Shown here: one piece after another, positions 1 to 12,500 of the stretch | Position numbering within the stretch: the first letter of the stretch is position 1 | Layout: every line of letters begins with the position of its first letter | Assembly: GCA_943736015.1 (NCBI GenBank) | Contig: OX031059.1 | Location: 51,595,159 to 51,659,158, forward strand | Source: Tridacna crocea | Lineage: Eukaryota; Mollusca; Bivalvia; Cardiida; Cardiidae | Direction of reading: 5' to 3' | DNA: 64,000 nucleotides | Position numbers and translations under genes: made by a program | Notes under the pieces: model-generated | Told to the model about the DNA's origin: nothing | Database searches by the model: none | The model's input: only the letters and a program-made list of their open reading frames with translations

Positions 1-379
1 TTTGTGTTTGCATACTACAATTTGCTTGTTCATGTCTTTTTCATGTCTTTATATTGTTAATGATTTTCTAATAATAAATTTTATTTGTATTAACAAAAAA
101 AAAAAAGAGAAGGGCAATATTGTCACAAACTTTTCTTAGTTTTCAACTTACCTGTTTTCAAATAAAAATATGAGATTTTTGTCATAGCCCTGTTGTTGTT
201 TCTGTCATTGTTGTGCAAACACTGGGATTTTCTAATATTTCTGTCACTACTGGAGATATTTACTTGAAACTCAGAATATTTCTTAGCTATCAAGAGAGGA
301 ACCCATACAAATCGGGCAGGTTACCAAAATAGGATTTTTGATTCCATTAAGCACCTTTGATGTGCAAAAACTTGACATT
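1..379. other. No gene or repeat recognised
   Basis: A+T-rich sequence with an A-run near 96-107. Confidence 0.4.
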
Positions 380-606
380 TTAACCCTTTCCCAAACAACA
401 AATTTTGGACTTTTATAAACTCAAAGAGTTTGCAGATGACAATTTCAAATTTGATAAAAATGGCAGAAAGTTCTCCAAATGGGTAGAAAACATTGTGGGA
501 AAGGAGAAACTACTCGTTACGAGCAATTCCTCCTTTTCCTACAGTGTTTTCAAAAGACTTGTACTGCAGACACGTAAAAACAAGGGCTTGTTTGAGAAAG
601 GGTTAA
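380..606 (-). mobile_element. TTAA MITE, type B
   Basis: TTAA at both ends and ends CCCTTTCCCAAACAA / TTGTTTGAGAAAGGG. The core is CTCGTTACGAG inside a GTGGGAAAGGAGAAA stem. Long arm first. Confidence 0.85.
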
Positions 607-1050
607 AATCTTTTTCATGACTGAAGATATCTATGATGTACTACAAACTAGTTGTTAAGTTACAAAAGGGGAATCAATATTACAAGGGGAGGTAACCATC
701 AAAATATCTGCTAAATGATTGGCTGTCTTTCAAGGGTAAAACCCACTGTGAGCAAACGAGAAAATATTGGATGCTGAATACCAGTATTTTCCCATGTTTA
801 CTATGGTCCTCTTCCTCATGGTTGTGCAAACACAGGGTTATTTGGTGCAGAATTATATGGTCCCTACACATGACTGGTCTTTATCATCTAGCATTTCAGC
901 CAACAAATTACATGTTGATTGAGTTAAGGGCACAGTGGCTGCCAAAAAATAAACAATGAGGATGTTAAAATGTGCTGTAATTAATAACAATACACCAAAC
1001 AGTCTAACCTGGCTTCATGAGTGTAATACTAGAAACGTGGCCTGTACTTC

Positions 1051-1500
1051 TGCACACAAGGTTTTTCTAAGATTTGGCTAAATGACCTACTTTGTGACCT
1101 TAGGTGTCCAAATTTCACATTTCTGAGATATCAAGACAAACACTTTGACCTAGTTTCTCGATTGTCGAACTCAACGCCTCTAGAGAGCACACAAAGTTTT
1201 TCTTATATCCAGGTCCAGTGACCTAGTTTGTGACCAAACTGTGAACATGACACAATTTCAAACTTGTTCGAGATACCAGCAAGACAAACACTCTGACCTA
1301 GCTCCAAGAGTATTAGGCTGAAAATGTAGCCCGTAGGGTGCACACAAGGTTTTTCTAAGATTTGGCTCATTGACCTACTTTTTGGCCTGACATGACTCAA
1401 TGTTGAACTTGTCAGAGATATTATCAGGACAAACATTCTGATTAAGTTTCATGAGTTTGTGACTGAAGTTGTGGCCTCTCAAGTGCACACAGGGTAAATA
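1051..1500. repeat. Degenerate tandem repeat, unit about 140-150 bp
   Basis: The motif TGCACACAAGGTTTTTCTAA, followed by a segment ending TGACCTACTTTNTG(A/G)CC, recurs at about 1051, 1187 and 1340. A fourth start lies near 1480. Confidence 0.7.
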
Positions 1501-1539
1501 TTGACAACTGCATGCCGGATGCCAGACACAGCACTGTCA

Positions 1540-1990
1540 CAAAAGCTGACAAGAGGGCCATGATGGCCCTGTATCGCTCCACTAGCTGGGAAAAAACCTA
1601 CATGCCAAACATAACAATATTTAGCCAATTGGTTTCAAACTGAGGGCATACACATGGTTAAATTCAAGCAGGTGATTTCTACAGCCAAGTTTGACCCCAG
1701 GGATTATTTTGAGCCTCCATGGTAGAGGGCTACTTGATATAGCTACTTGAAAAATTTGGTAGCCCTAGGCCAAATTGCAAAATGCAAGAAGATTTTTAAA
1801 GATTTTCCCTATGCAAGCCCATATAAAATTTGAGGACCTCCCAAGGAACAGTCCGGCCAAGTTTGGTCCAAAATAGCCCAGCAGTTTAGGAGGAGTTGTT
1901 GTTTAAAGAATTGTTGATGACTCACGACGGACACCAGGTGATCCTAAAAGCGCCCCTTGAGCACGTTGTGCTCAGGTGAGCTAATAAAAA
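1540..1990 (+). mobile_element. Retroposon-like block with A-rich tail
   Basis: Starts near GACAAGAGGGCCATGATGGC and ends GAGCACGTTGTGCTCAGG, TGAGCTAATAAAAAAAG. The short hairpin plus A-rich tail suggests the 3' end of a SINE or non-LTR element. I see no protein. Confidence 0.45.
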
Positions 1991-2961
1991 AAGAAAGAAG
2001 TCAAGTTTTTAATTCTTACTTCTACATTTTAATTCTCTGATATTGAGAACATGTAAACTCTAGGTCAACAACTTGTACTTTATAAATGTACTTTATTATT
2101 AAGTCTGAAACAAATATGGATGCTGTCAAATACTATTTTGAAATCATAAGGCTTCTACTTTACCTTTTACCAAACAAATCCTGGTTTTCATGACATTGAA
2201 GAAGGCCTGTGAAAGGCAACCATAGGTTTCTCCCATTTCTCCATGTCATACTTGTCATTAAATGGTGTATTCATTCACAATTACTTCAGTCTAGGTCATG
2301 ATAAAACTTGTCTATAAAAAGGTAAGAAAACTTGGTAGGCAAACAAGAGAATGCTGATTTTCAGCATTTTCTTTGCTCTTCAGGATGGTAAAAATGTGTG
2401 ATAATTTAATAAAGGGTAAATGATAGAAGTATATTTGTGTTGTTCAAACTTGTATTGAGAGATAGGAAAGGTATCTACTTTTGCTACCTTTTGGAAAAAT
2501 AAGGTAGAGCGATTTAAGGCGCAGAATTATCTTTCAATACAAATTTTAGACATAGGGACTTAAGGTATCAGTTTTGAGAAATAATTCCATCAGTTCACTG
2601 GAATACTTACACATCTTCCTTTATTTGTATTTTTACCCTTGTCACCGAAACAAAACTAATTCACAAAATCATAACTTTTCCAGTTCATAAACCTTTGCAG
2701 AGAGTTAGCCTTTATAGAGCTAAAACCTTTACTTCACAAGCGTAACTATGACCCACGAGAGAGGGCTTTTAGAAACTAAATAAAAAAAAATGCTTGTCTA
2801 CATAACAAAGAAAATATGAGCCATTACTATTTTGTAGTCAGCACATGCTTTGGATTTGAATTAGGCGGACACTTTGTTGTTTGGCACAGTTCTTTGTCAC
2901 ACATTCCAAAAATGACATTTCTCAAAAGAAAATAGCACACATAAAATCACTTGTTGAATTG
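1991..2961. other. Downstream flank and probable 3' UTR of SREK1
   Basis: A+T-rich sequence without a recognisable repeat or gene. It should contain the SREK1 3' end. Confidence 0.35.
2620..2625 (-). promoter_or_regulatory. Candidate poly(A) signal of SREK1
   Basis: AATAAA on the minus strand (TTTATT on plus), about 620 nt past the stop. Another AATAAA lies at 2092-2097. Nothing in the sequence decides which one is used. Confidence 0.25.
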
Positions 2962-3162
2962 TTAACTCTTTATCAAACAATCAAAATTTAGACTGGTTCA
3001 AAATGAAAGGATTTGCAGATGCCAAACTGAAGATGGATAAAATTCCAGTACTTGTCTTGGATAGGGTGGAAAACATTGTGGGAAAAGGAGAAAATGCTAA
3101 TTTTAAAAAGGCTTCTCTCCAAGGGTCCTTGAAATTCGGGACTGTTTGGTTAAAAGAGTTGA
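2962..3162 (-). mobile_element. TTAA MITE, type A, core half deleted
   Basis: Full long arm and left core (GTGGGAAAAGGAGAAAATGC), then a jump straight to the short arm. The second half of the palindrome is missing. Confidence 0.75.
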
Positions 3163-3241
3163 TATCTTTCCTGTCAACCAAATCTGCAAAGTACTAATGA
3201 ATCTGTTACTCTAACATAGAAATTGTAAGAAAGGAAAAATC

Positions 3242-3536
3242 TCAGTCACTCATGTCCATATCAACCTCCTGCAGGTTTGAGTCAACGCCCACATTATTTG
3301 TGACACGCGTAGGTATCGGCTCTGCACTCTCTTCCCGGTTGCTGTCTGACTCGTCAGCACTCTTGTCTCCTCTTCGTTTGTCACCCTCCTCAAACATTGT
3401 CTGCTCCTCTTCATCATAATTCCTCTTAACTTTGCTATCCTTCTTTTCTTCTTTCTCTCTATCTTTGTCCTTATGCTTCTTTTTCTTCTCCCTTTCCTTG
3501 CTACGATCCCTGTCCTTCTTCTTGTCTTTTCTGGAT
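3242..3536 (-). CDS. SREK1: SREK1 exon 20 (Lys/Glu-rich tail, stop codon)
   Basis: Encodes SRKDKKKDRDRSKEREKKKK and more Lys/Asp/Glu-rich sequence, then an acidic end (ADESDSNREESAEPIP and VDSNLQEVDMDMSD) and TGA at 3244-3242. Acceptor ctgccttccag|ATC. A TTAA transposon begins 13 nt upstream of this acceptor. The 3' UTR lies below 3242. Confidence 0.92.
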
Positions 3537-6500
3537 CTGGAAGGCAGATTTAACCCATTACCATACAATCCCTACTTTTGACGACCCTGATAAAGAAACC
3601 TTTAGAAAACGTTGTGAGAAAAGGAGAAAATGCTGGTCACCAGCATTTTCTCCTTTTCCCACAATGTTTTCTACCCCTCACAAAACAAATTTCACATTTT
3701 CAGTCACTTGTATTTTGTTGTCTGCAAATGCTATCGATTTGGACAAGCCAAAAAAATGTAAACGAGTGTACTGGCATAATTTTGATATAAAAGATCTCGT
3801 GACAAATCCATAAATTCTGATGGCAAAGTTTACTAAAACAGAAGACTACAACATTCTACACCCCTTTATAGTTTATAGTAGCATAAAAACAAATTGGGTA
3901 AATCATCGATCTCCAGAAGATTTGAAATTATTTCATTTTTTTGATGTAATGAATATTATGTATGTTGAAATTATTAGCCCATTAAGACATGACAACAATC
4001 TAGACTTGTCCAAATTAAAAACAATTGCCGTCTATTTGACTCTTTACCACACAATCCTGACTTTTGACAACCCAGAGAAAGAAAGCCTTTGAAAACATTA
4101 CGGGAAAAGGAGAAAATGCTGGTAACCAGCATTTTCTCCTTTTCCCCCAATGTTTTCTACCCTCTCCAAATCAAATTACAATTTTTGATTCACATTTATT
4201 TTGCTGTCTGCAAATGCTTTCAATTAGGACCAGTCCAAAATTTTGTTGTTTGCTAAAGAGTTAAACGTTGCTCAAATGATGGAACCTGCTTTTGATAGGG
4301 TACAAATAATCATTGGGAAAGGGATTTTCTCCTTTCCACTCTATTTTCTTTTTAAATGCTTCTTTCATATGGTCGTTAAAACCCGGAATTGTCTGGTAAA
4401 GGGTTAACAGACATTGCTCAGTGCTCATAAATTCTCAGTTGGTCTCTATCTTTGAATATTAACCCCCAGACACTCAATAAATCCAAAGGACATTTAAAGT
4501 ATAGAGATAAGACCCAAATAACTGTAATTTAATCCGAGCCCAAGTAGCTCAGTCCATAGCATGCAGGCCTTGAGAACACGGAGTCCAGGGATCGATCCTG
4601 ACCAATTTCTTTCCAAGGATTGATGATAGTCACTGCGACAGGATTCATTCCTCTGCCATCTCTGACCATTGTTTCGACGATGATCATGTGGGAAAGCAGC
4701 CAGTGGCTTGGAAAATTCTGTGAAGTACTGGTAAAAGAAACTTCAGGAATGCATGGATAGGTGCACTGGCCACCACGATATAACTGAAATAATGTTGAAA
4801 ATAGCGTTAAACACCATACAACAACCAACTGAGATTTCAGGTTGCTGTTGACACAAATGTCTCCACAAAAAGGGCAGTACAGATCAAAAGCCTGATAGCA
4901 TGATCTGTTGCAGCCTGATCCTTAATCTACAGTGGCTGCTACAGATGCTACAGTTGTGAAAAATGCTTTAACTCATTACCAAACGACAATATTTTAGGCT
5001 GGTCCAAATCGAAAGCATTTGCAGACTACAAAATAAAAGTGACTGAAAATTTGAAATTTGTTTTGTGAAGGGTAGAAAACATTTGTGGGAAAAGAAGAAA
5101 ATGCTGGTTACCAGCATTTTCTCCGTTTCCCACAATGTTTTCTAAAGGCTTCTTTCTCAGGGTCGTCAAAAGTAGAGATTGTGTGGTAATGGGTTAAAGC
5201 ATTAGGGCTCAGCTAGATTTGGACAATGTCCCTTACTTGTGTCTGGAACCACTCCTGGACCTTGACCTTCTCCTAGATCTAGACCTGCGCCTCCTGGCTG
5301 GGCTTGCACTTCTGCTTCTATGTCTTCTCCTGAAAATTGATCAACAAAAAATCACAATCTTGTCATACAACACCATAGTTTTGAAAAATTGGTAAATCAA
5401 CAATTTACCACATGACAAAAATATAGATAGTCCAAACTCAGAGCAATGAAGACAACAATTTAACCCAATGCCAATCAAACTCAGGTTTTAAAAACCCTGG
5501 GGAAAACACCTTTTGAAAACGTTGGGAAAGGAAAAAATGCTGGTAACCAGCATTTTTTTGTAATGTTTTCTACCCTGTTACAAAAGTTCAACCATTTAAG
5601 CACTACAAAATTCGTTACATGCAAATGCTTTCAATTTAGATTTGCTATTTGGTAAGAGTTAAGTGTGGCTCAAATGACAGAATTTGTCTTTATTAGGGTG
5701 GGAAACATTATAGGAGAAGGACAAAATGCTAGTTCCTACAAAGTTTTCAAAGGCTTTTTTCACAAGGTTGTTAAAGCTCAGCACTGGGTTGACTTTTTTA
5801 TCAAAGAATCCAAGTTGTATCAACCCTGAGGAAAGGGTCTTTTGAAAACTCTGCAAACACAGTAAAAACTAAAGCTGTCACCAAATGTGACCTTATCCAT
5901 CGCCAGCACTTTGTCAGTATTTTGTATACGGATGGACATATGGACGAACACACGGACGGATACACAGATGGACACACGGACAGGGACAGACAGGCCGATT
6001 CCAGTATACTCCCGAAAACATTTGTTTTGTGAGGGTATAGGGTATAGCTATCACTAAACGTGATTATACCCCGGACCAGCTCCTTGTGACAAAAACATGT
6101 CCTCCTTTTCCCACAATATTTTCTACCCTTCACAAAACAAATTTCAAATTTTCAGTCACTTTTATTTTGTTGTCTGCAAATGTTTTCCATTTGGACCAGC
6201 CTAAAGTATTGTCTTTTGGTAATGAATTAACTCTTTACCACACAATCCCGACTTTTAACGACCCTGAGAAAGAAAGCCTTTGAAAACATTGTGGGAAAAG
6301 GAGAAAATGCTGGTAACCAGCATTTTCTCCTGTTCCCACAATGTTTTCTACCCTTTCCAATTCAATTTCCAATTTTTGATTCGCATTTATTTTGTCGTCT
6401 GCAAATGCTTTCAATTTGGACAAGTCCAAAATTTTGTTGTGTGGTAAAGAGTTAAGAATATTTCCTAAAGATGCTCTCACCAAAAACCCTGTGTTTCCAG

Positions 6501-9500
6501 TGAGGCCTCGACTCCAGGCCTTCAGAAGAGTCCTGCACTTGCCCAATGAGCCATGCATGACCCCTCTTTCAGAGGAAACAGACAGAGTAGAACTAATTTC
6601 AAACCCCCTAAAAGTAATAATATTCAGAGAAAGAAAATACCTTCCACTTCTACTACCACTTCTAGATCTGCGAGGCTTTCTTGCTGGGCTCCTACTCCGA
6701 CTTCTAGGCTCACTGGATGATCTGGAATGATAGAATTTGAGGTAGTAAGAATAAGGTTAAAAAAGACAAATTGTACAATAACTTATGGCAATAAATTCAA
6801 ATAAAAATCTCCCTCTTCTTATGCACCTGTTTGCTAACCTATCATGGAAGCAATGGCACTACATGTACTTTGGACAGTTCTTATGTGAAATTCTTATACA
6901 AAAACATAACTACCTACAGTTGACGACTTTTATTGGTTTGCTACAGACTACTCATCAAAGCTTTGTGAGCAATTCCCAATTTTGGGCTCAATTTTTGAAA
7001 TTCTTAACCAAATGACAAAATTTTGGACGTTTGCAGACAACAAATAAATGTAGATCAAATCCTGATTTTGTCTTTGATAGGCTTGAAAAAATAGTGGAAA
7101 AAGGAGAAAATGCTGGTTACCAGCATTTTCTCTAAAGCCGCCTTCTTCAGGGTCATTAAGAACAGGATTGTGTGGTAAAGGGTTAAACAATAGAGTCATG
7201 TTAATACTCCCTATTCTATCTACTCCAATTCATATAAATAAACTTTAGTTATTCACCCAGTTCCCTTCTCCCCTAGCCAAGGTGACACTCCAGAACACTT
7301 CTCTTTTCAACTTTGTCAAATAGCCTTTATTTACAATTTCCTTCATTTCCTCCCCTCCCACCTCCACAGCATTCTTTTTGCCAGGTCATTTTCATCTACA
7401 TTTTGCAATTATTAATCTGTTGTTTTTAATATCTTAACCTGTTCTTTGATTGCTGCAGTTACCGTTATTTGACTGGTGTGGTGTGGTTTGAAGCAAAGAA
7501 GTCAATACCGGTAAATGCATACATGTATCACTTGTGTTCAAAATCTGAACCTATCTGTAAATAACTATATGGGAAGCTAAACACATCCAAAAACTGTCAT
7601 TTTTTATTCATACCATAACTTTAAATGTTGTAAGCTATAGAACAAGCCATTCCCCTGTTTGTAAAAACCTCTCAGCAAGAGAAAAACTACCCTTTTCAAC
7701 AAAAACATATCACAAATATATACAGTAGTAAAAGCAAATTAACATGCAGAAAACTTTAACCCATTACCAGACAATCCCTACTTTTGACGCCCCTGAGAAA
7801 GAAGCCTTTTGAAAACACTGTGGGAAAAGGAGAAAATGCTGGTAACCAGCATTTTCTCCTTTTCCCACAGTGTTTTCTACCCTTCCCAAAACAAATTTCA
7901 ATTTTTCAGTCACCTTTATTTTGTTGTCTGCAAATGCTTTCAATTTGGACCAGTCTAAAATTTTCTCGTGTAGTAAAGAGTTAAGAATATAATTATACGG
8001 CCTACAAAATGGGGCACTCGACTTTTGTGTAGTGTTGTGCCATATCAGGCTGTGCAATCTGCACAGGCTGATCTGAGACGACATTTTCCGATACTGTGTG
8101 ATTTTCTGTTTCAGGGAAGTCTACTGTAGTATAAAATCTATTCTTGACATAAAGCTCTGTCTCGGATAAGGCTGCGTGGACTGTGCAGGCTGATCCGAGA
8201 TAACACTTTACGCACATGTCCGAATGCCCTTTTCGCGTGTTGCAGACCATATGTATATGCACCATGCTCTGTGCAAAATTTACCAAAAAGTACCGTAATG
8301 ATCCTGGTGAGCCTGGCAGTCAGCGCAGGCTGACCTGTATTGAAACTCTTTGCCTTATGCTCTGTGAAAAATTTGCAGAAAGTATTGATCCTGGTCAGTC
8401 TGGCAGTCAGCGCAGGCTGACCTGTACTGAAACTCTTTGCCTTGGATATATTTTTTACAGTTCAAAGGACCAGTCTACCTCATGATGCAACTGGTTGTAA
8501 GCATAACGGATTTTATGTACCTATAAAGACTTGCTGGGTATAATGTACCACAATGATGCATTAACCCTTTCCCAAACAAGCCCTTGTTTTTACGTGTCTG
8601 CAGTAAACGTCTTTTGAAAACACTGTGGGAAAACGAGAAATTGCTCGCAACGAGCAATTTCTCCTTTTCCCACTGTGTTTTCTACCCTTTTTGAGAACTT
8701 TCTGCCATTTTCTCCAGATCTAAAATTGTCGTCCAAAAAGAGTCCAAAATTTGTCGTTTGGGAAACGGTTAAACCTCCTTTAGTCAGAGCATGGCTCATA
8801 CTTATCAACAAATTTTGAAAGTTCGGTAAAAATTCATGGCTAAATTAACCCTTTACCACACAAGAAAATTTCAGATTGGTCCAAATTGAAAGCATTTGCA
8901 GCCAATAAAATAAAGGTGACTGAAAATTTGAAATTTGCTTTGTGAAGGGTAGAAAGCATTTTGGGAAAAGGAAAAAATGCTGGTTACGAGCATTTTCTGC
9001 TTTTCTCACTACGTTTTCAAAAGGCTTCTTTCTCAGGGTCGTTAAAAGTCTCGATTGTGTGGTAAAAGATTAATTTCAAAAGAAAAGAAGCAAAAGAAGT
9101 GAGAAACCTTTTCATTGGAAAAGCCATATAATAAACAGTTGAAAAGGATACAATGTCATGTATCTACAATAATAAACTTTTCATTGCCCAATTTTTTAGA
9201 CTAAGCCATACTAAAAGCATTACAGTACTGTTGTGCAGAGATACAATTAAAATATTGTGAGTTGTCTTACAGCAGAAAACTTCCAAGGAAAAAGAGAAAA
9301 TGCAGGTTGTCAGCATTTACCTCTTCCTCACATAATGTAATACCTGTGGGTCATTTGTTATTATAGGACATTTTAGACATATCACACACTGGTGCAAATA
9401 AAAGAAAAGAGAAACATTTGAAGGTAAGGAAAATGTCTTCTTCAAACTTGGAAAATAATGTTAGGAAAGAGGCACTTCTTGTTAACTCTTCACCATGTAT

Positions 9501-12500
9501 TCCCTTGTAACCTTTTGAAAGATAGTCCGGAGTTTTTACCATCCCGAGGTAGAAGGCTTTTAAAAAAGATTGTTGGAAAAGGAAATTTGTAAGAAACCCC
9601 CCCCTCACCTTTTACATAAATCTCTTGTTTAAATCCCTCATATTCTTAAAGGCCCAGTAGTGGCCCAAGTCAACAATCTGAGTGTTAAAATGTACCAGTA
9701 GTGGCCCAAGTCAACAATCTGAGTGTTAAAATGTATTTGAATTTCAATCATACCACTCCAAAGTACAAAAATTATTGTGAAGATGGCAATCTGATATTGT
9801 AAGGTCAGTCCAAGAGTTAGCCACAGGCAGAAAATTGAATTTCAAAACGAGATAAAGAGTATACAAAATATTTACAAATCTCAAATTTTGACCATTTTTT
9901 TAAAATTCATTTTTTCTGCCAGGGACGCACAATTGGACCAATCATATAATAATAGATTGTCAGGTATGATTGAACTCATTACCAAATGACAAAATTTTTG
10001 GCTTGTCAAAATAGAAAGCATTTGCAGACAAAATAAAAGTGACTAAAAATTTGAAATTTGTTTCGTGAAGGGTAGAAAACATTGTGGGAAAAGGAGAAAA
10101 TGCTGGTTACTAGCATTTTCTCCTTTTCCCACAATGTTTTCAAAAGGCTTCTATCTCAAGGTAGTAAAAACCAGGGATTGTTTTGGTAAAGGGATAGATT
10201 AAAATGCATTTTAACATCCCCCTCAATTACTTTTGGCCAGCAGTTTTGGCCTTTAATCCACTACCCTTCAGAATCTTCCTTGCAAATGACAGCTTTTTAA
10301 CCCTTTCCTAAACAATCCCTGGTTTTTACGGGTCTGGAATCGAAGCCTTTTGAAAACACTGTTGGAAAAGGAGAAAATGCTGGTGACCAGCATTTTCTCC
10401 TTTTCCCACAATGTTTTCTACCCTATCATATAGAAAAATCATCCTTTTAGCAACTGTTAAGTTGTCATCTGCAAAATGCTTTCAGTTTGGTCTGGTCCAA
10501 AATTTGCCGTTTGGGAAAGGGTTAAAACATTAAGGCCATGGATCAAGGACTTGAGATAATAACTTTTTTTCCAAAAATGTTTCCAATTCTTTATCAACAC
10601 AATTTTCTCCATTCTTCATTTTTGGCTAGATTTTTTACCCTTATCCTGCTAAATTACTAAAATTAAATTTTCAATTCGATACTGATAACCCAAATATTGC
10701 TCTTTCATAGTTATGTTTCAGGGAATAATATCTCCCTTTTCAAACAGTGCAGATCACAGATCAGATAGCACATTCTGTGTCATCTGATCTTGATCTACAC
10801 TGTCCGCAAAAGGGTCAGAAAGTTGCGCTCAGCAGCCAAAGGGTTAAGTTAGCCTGTATACTACTGGGTTCTATATAATTATAGTGTTCTTTTACCTCTT
10901 TGGCTCTCTCTTCTCTTTGGGGGGTGGTGAACTACAGAAATAATGGATACTGTGTTAGCATATTGGTTGTAGACACATGAATCAAAGTTCGTGAAAAGGT
11001 TGTTAACACTTTACCACACAATCCACACTTTCAACGACCCGGCGAAAGAGGTCTTTTGTAAACATTTTGGGAAAAGGAGAAAATGCATTTTCTCCTTTTC
11101 ACACAATGTTTTCAAAAGGCCCACTTCCAAGGGTTGTCAAAAGTCAGCATTGTGCAGTAATGGGTTAAACATCGTCAGCCTGCACGGAATAATCTGAGAT
11201 GACACTTTCCATTCTCATGTAATTTTCTGTTTTGTGCAAGTCTACTGTGGAACAAAATGTAGTCGCACAGTGCTGTCTCATATTAGCCTGCGTGGACTGT
11301 GCAGGCTGATCAAAGACGACACTTTACGTGCAGGCTGATCAAAGACGACACTTTACATCATTGTCCGAATACCTCTTTCTGCATGCTGTAAGCCATATAT
11401 ATGAGTCATACCCTATAACAAGCTTTATCAATATAACTGTAAAAGTATCAACCCAAATCAGCCTGCTCAGCGCTAGCATGCTGACATGGATAAACTTTTC
11501 TGCTATTTACTCGCTTCCCAAAGTGCAACATATAATATTGTACCTTTAACTTTTCACCAAATGACACAATTTTAGACTGGCTAATCATTTGCAGATGACA
11601 AAATGAAAGTGAATCAAACGTTGAAATTTGTTCTGTGGGGGTAGAAAACATTGTGGGAAAAGAAGAAAATGCTGGTTTACCAGCATTTTCTCCTTTCCCA
11701 CAATGTTTTCTGAAGGTTTCTTCCTACGGGTTGTTAAAACCATAGATCGTTTGGAGTAGGGTTAAATGATTTCTAGGGTTAACCCTTTACAAAGTGATCA
11801 ACTCTTTTCTTCATCCCAGGAAAGAAGGCTTTTGAAACATTGTGGAAACTGCGGATAATGCTTAAAAACGTTCATTTATTCCTTTCCCAATTTCTTTTCA
11901 TCTTTTCAAAGACCAATCTTACTTAATTCTTTACTATATTAAGAGTTTAAAACACCTGGGATTGAAGACTTCTAAATATGCAATGGAAAAATTTTACTGT
12001 TCTTTCAAAGAGGGAAATCATCATTTGATTCCTATTTTTCGTCTGAAATTTTGTGGTCTTGTAAAAGGTTAAACCGCACTAAATTTTTAATTTCCCGTCT
12101 TCAAATGCACCTCAAAGAACAAGTCTGAAATTCTGTAATTTGATACATCAGATACAGATCTTGTACAAACTTTTAATTAATAATTTTTCTTTTGCTCAAT
12201 CTATAAAGAACTTTGTGGGAGGGGTTTATACAAAGAAATAGGATGGGACGCAAGTTAAACATAAAGCGTGCAATGATTCTGTAATCTGTGCAAAATGTTC
12301 CAAGATTTCTTTTCCGCAGTGTTTTTGAAATGTCAAGACCTTACTTGTCCCATCACCTTCGTATTTCTACCGAAATAAGCTTCTAGTAAAGTGATCCATT
12401 CTTTACCAAACAATACCTGGTTTTTACGACTCCGAGACAGAGGCCTTTAGAAAGCATTGCGGGAAAAAGAGAAAATACTGGTAACCAGCATTTTCTCCTT

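Noticed and set aside
7764..8084. Open frames with words such as ENTVGKGENAGNQHFLLFPQC, repeated on both strands throughout the window
   Set aside because: They are translations of the palindromic MITE core and arms. The same peptide appears from both strands because the DNA is palindromic, and no copy has a start or frame conserved beyond the repeat.
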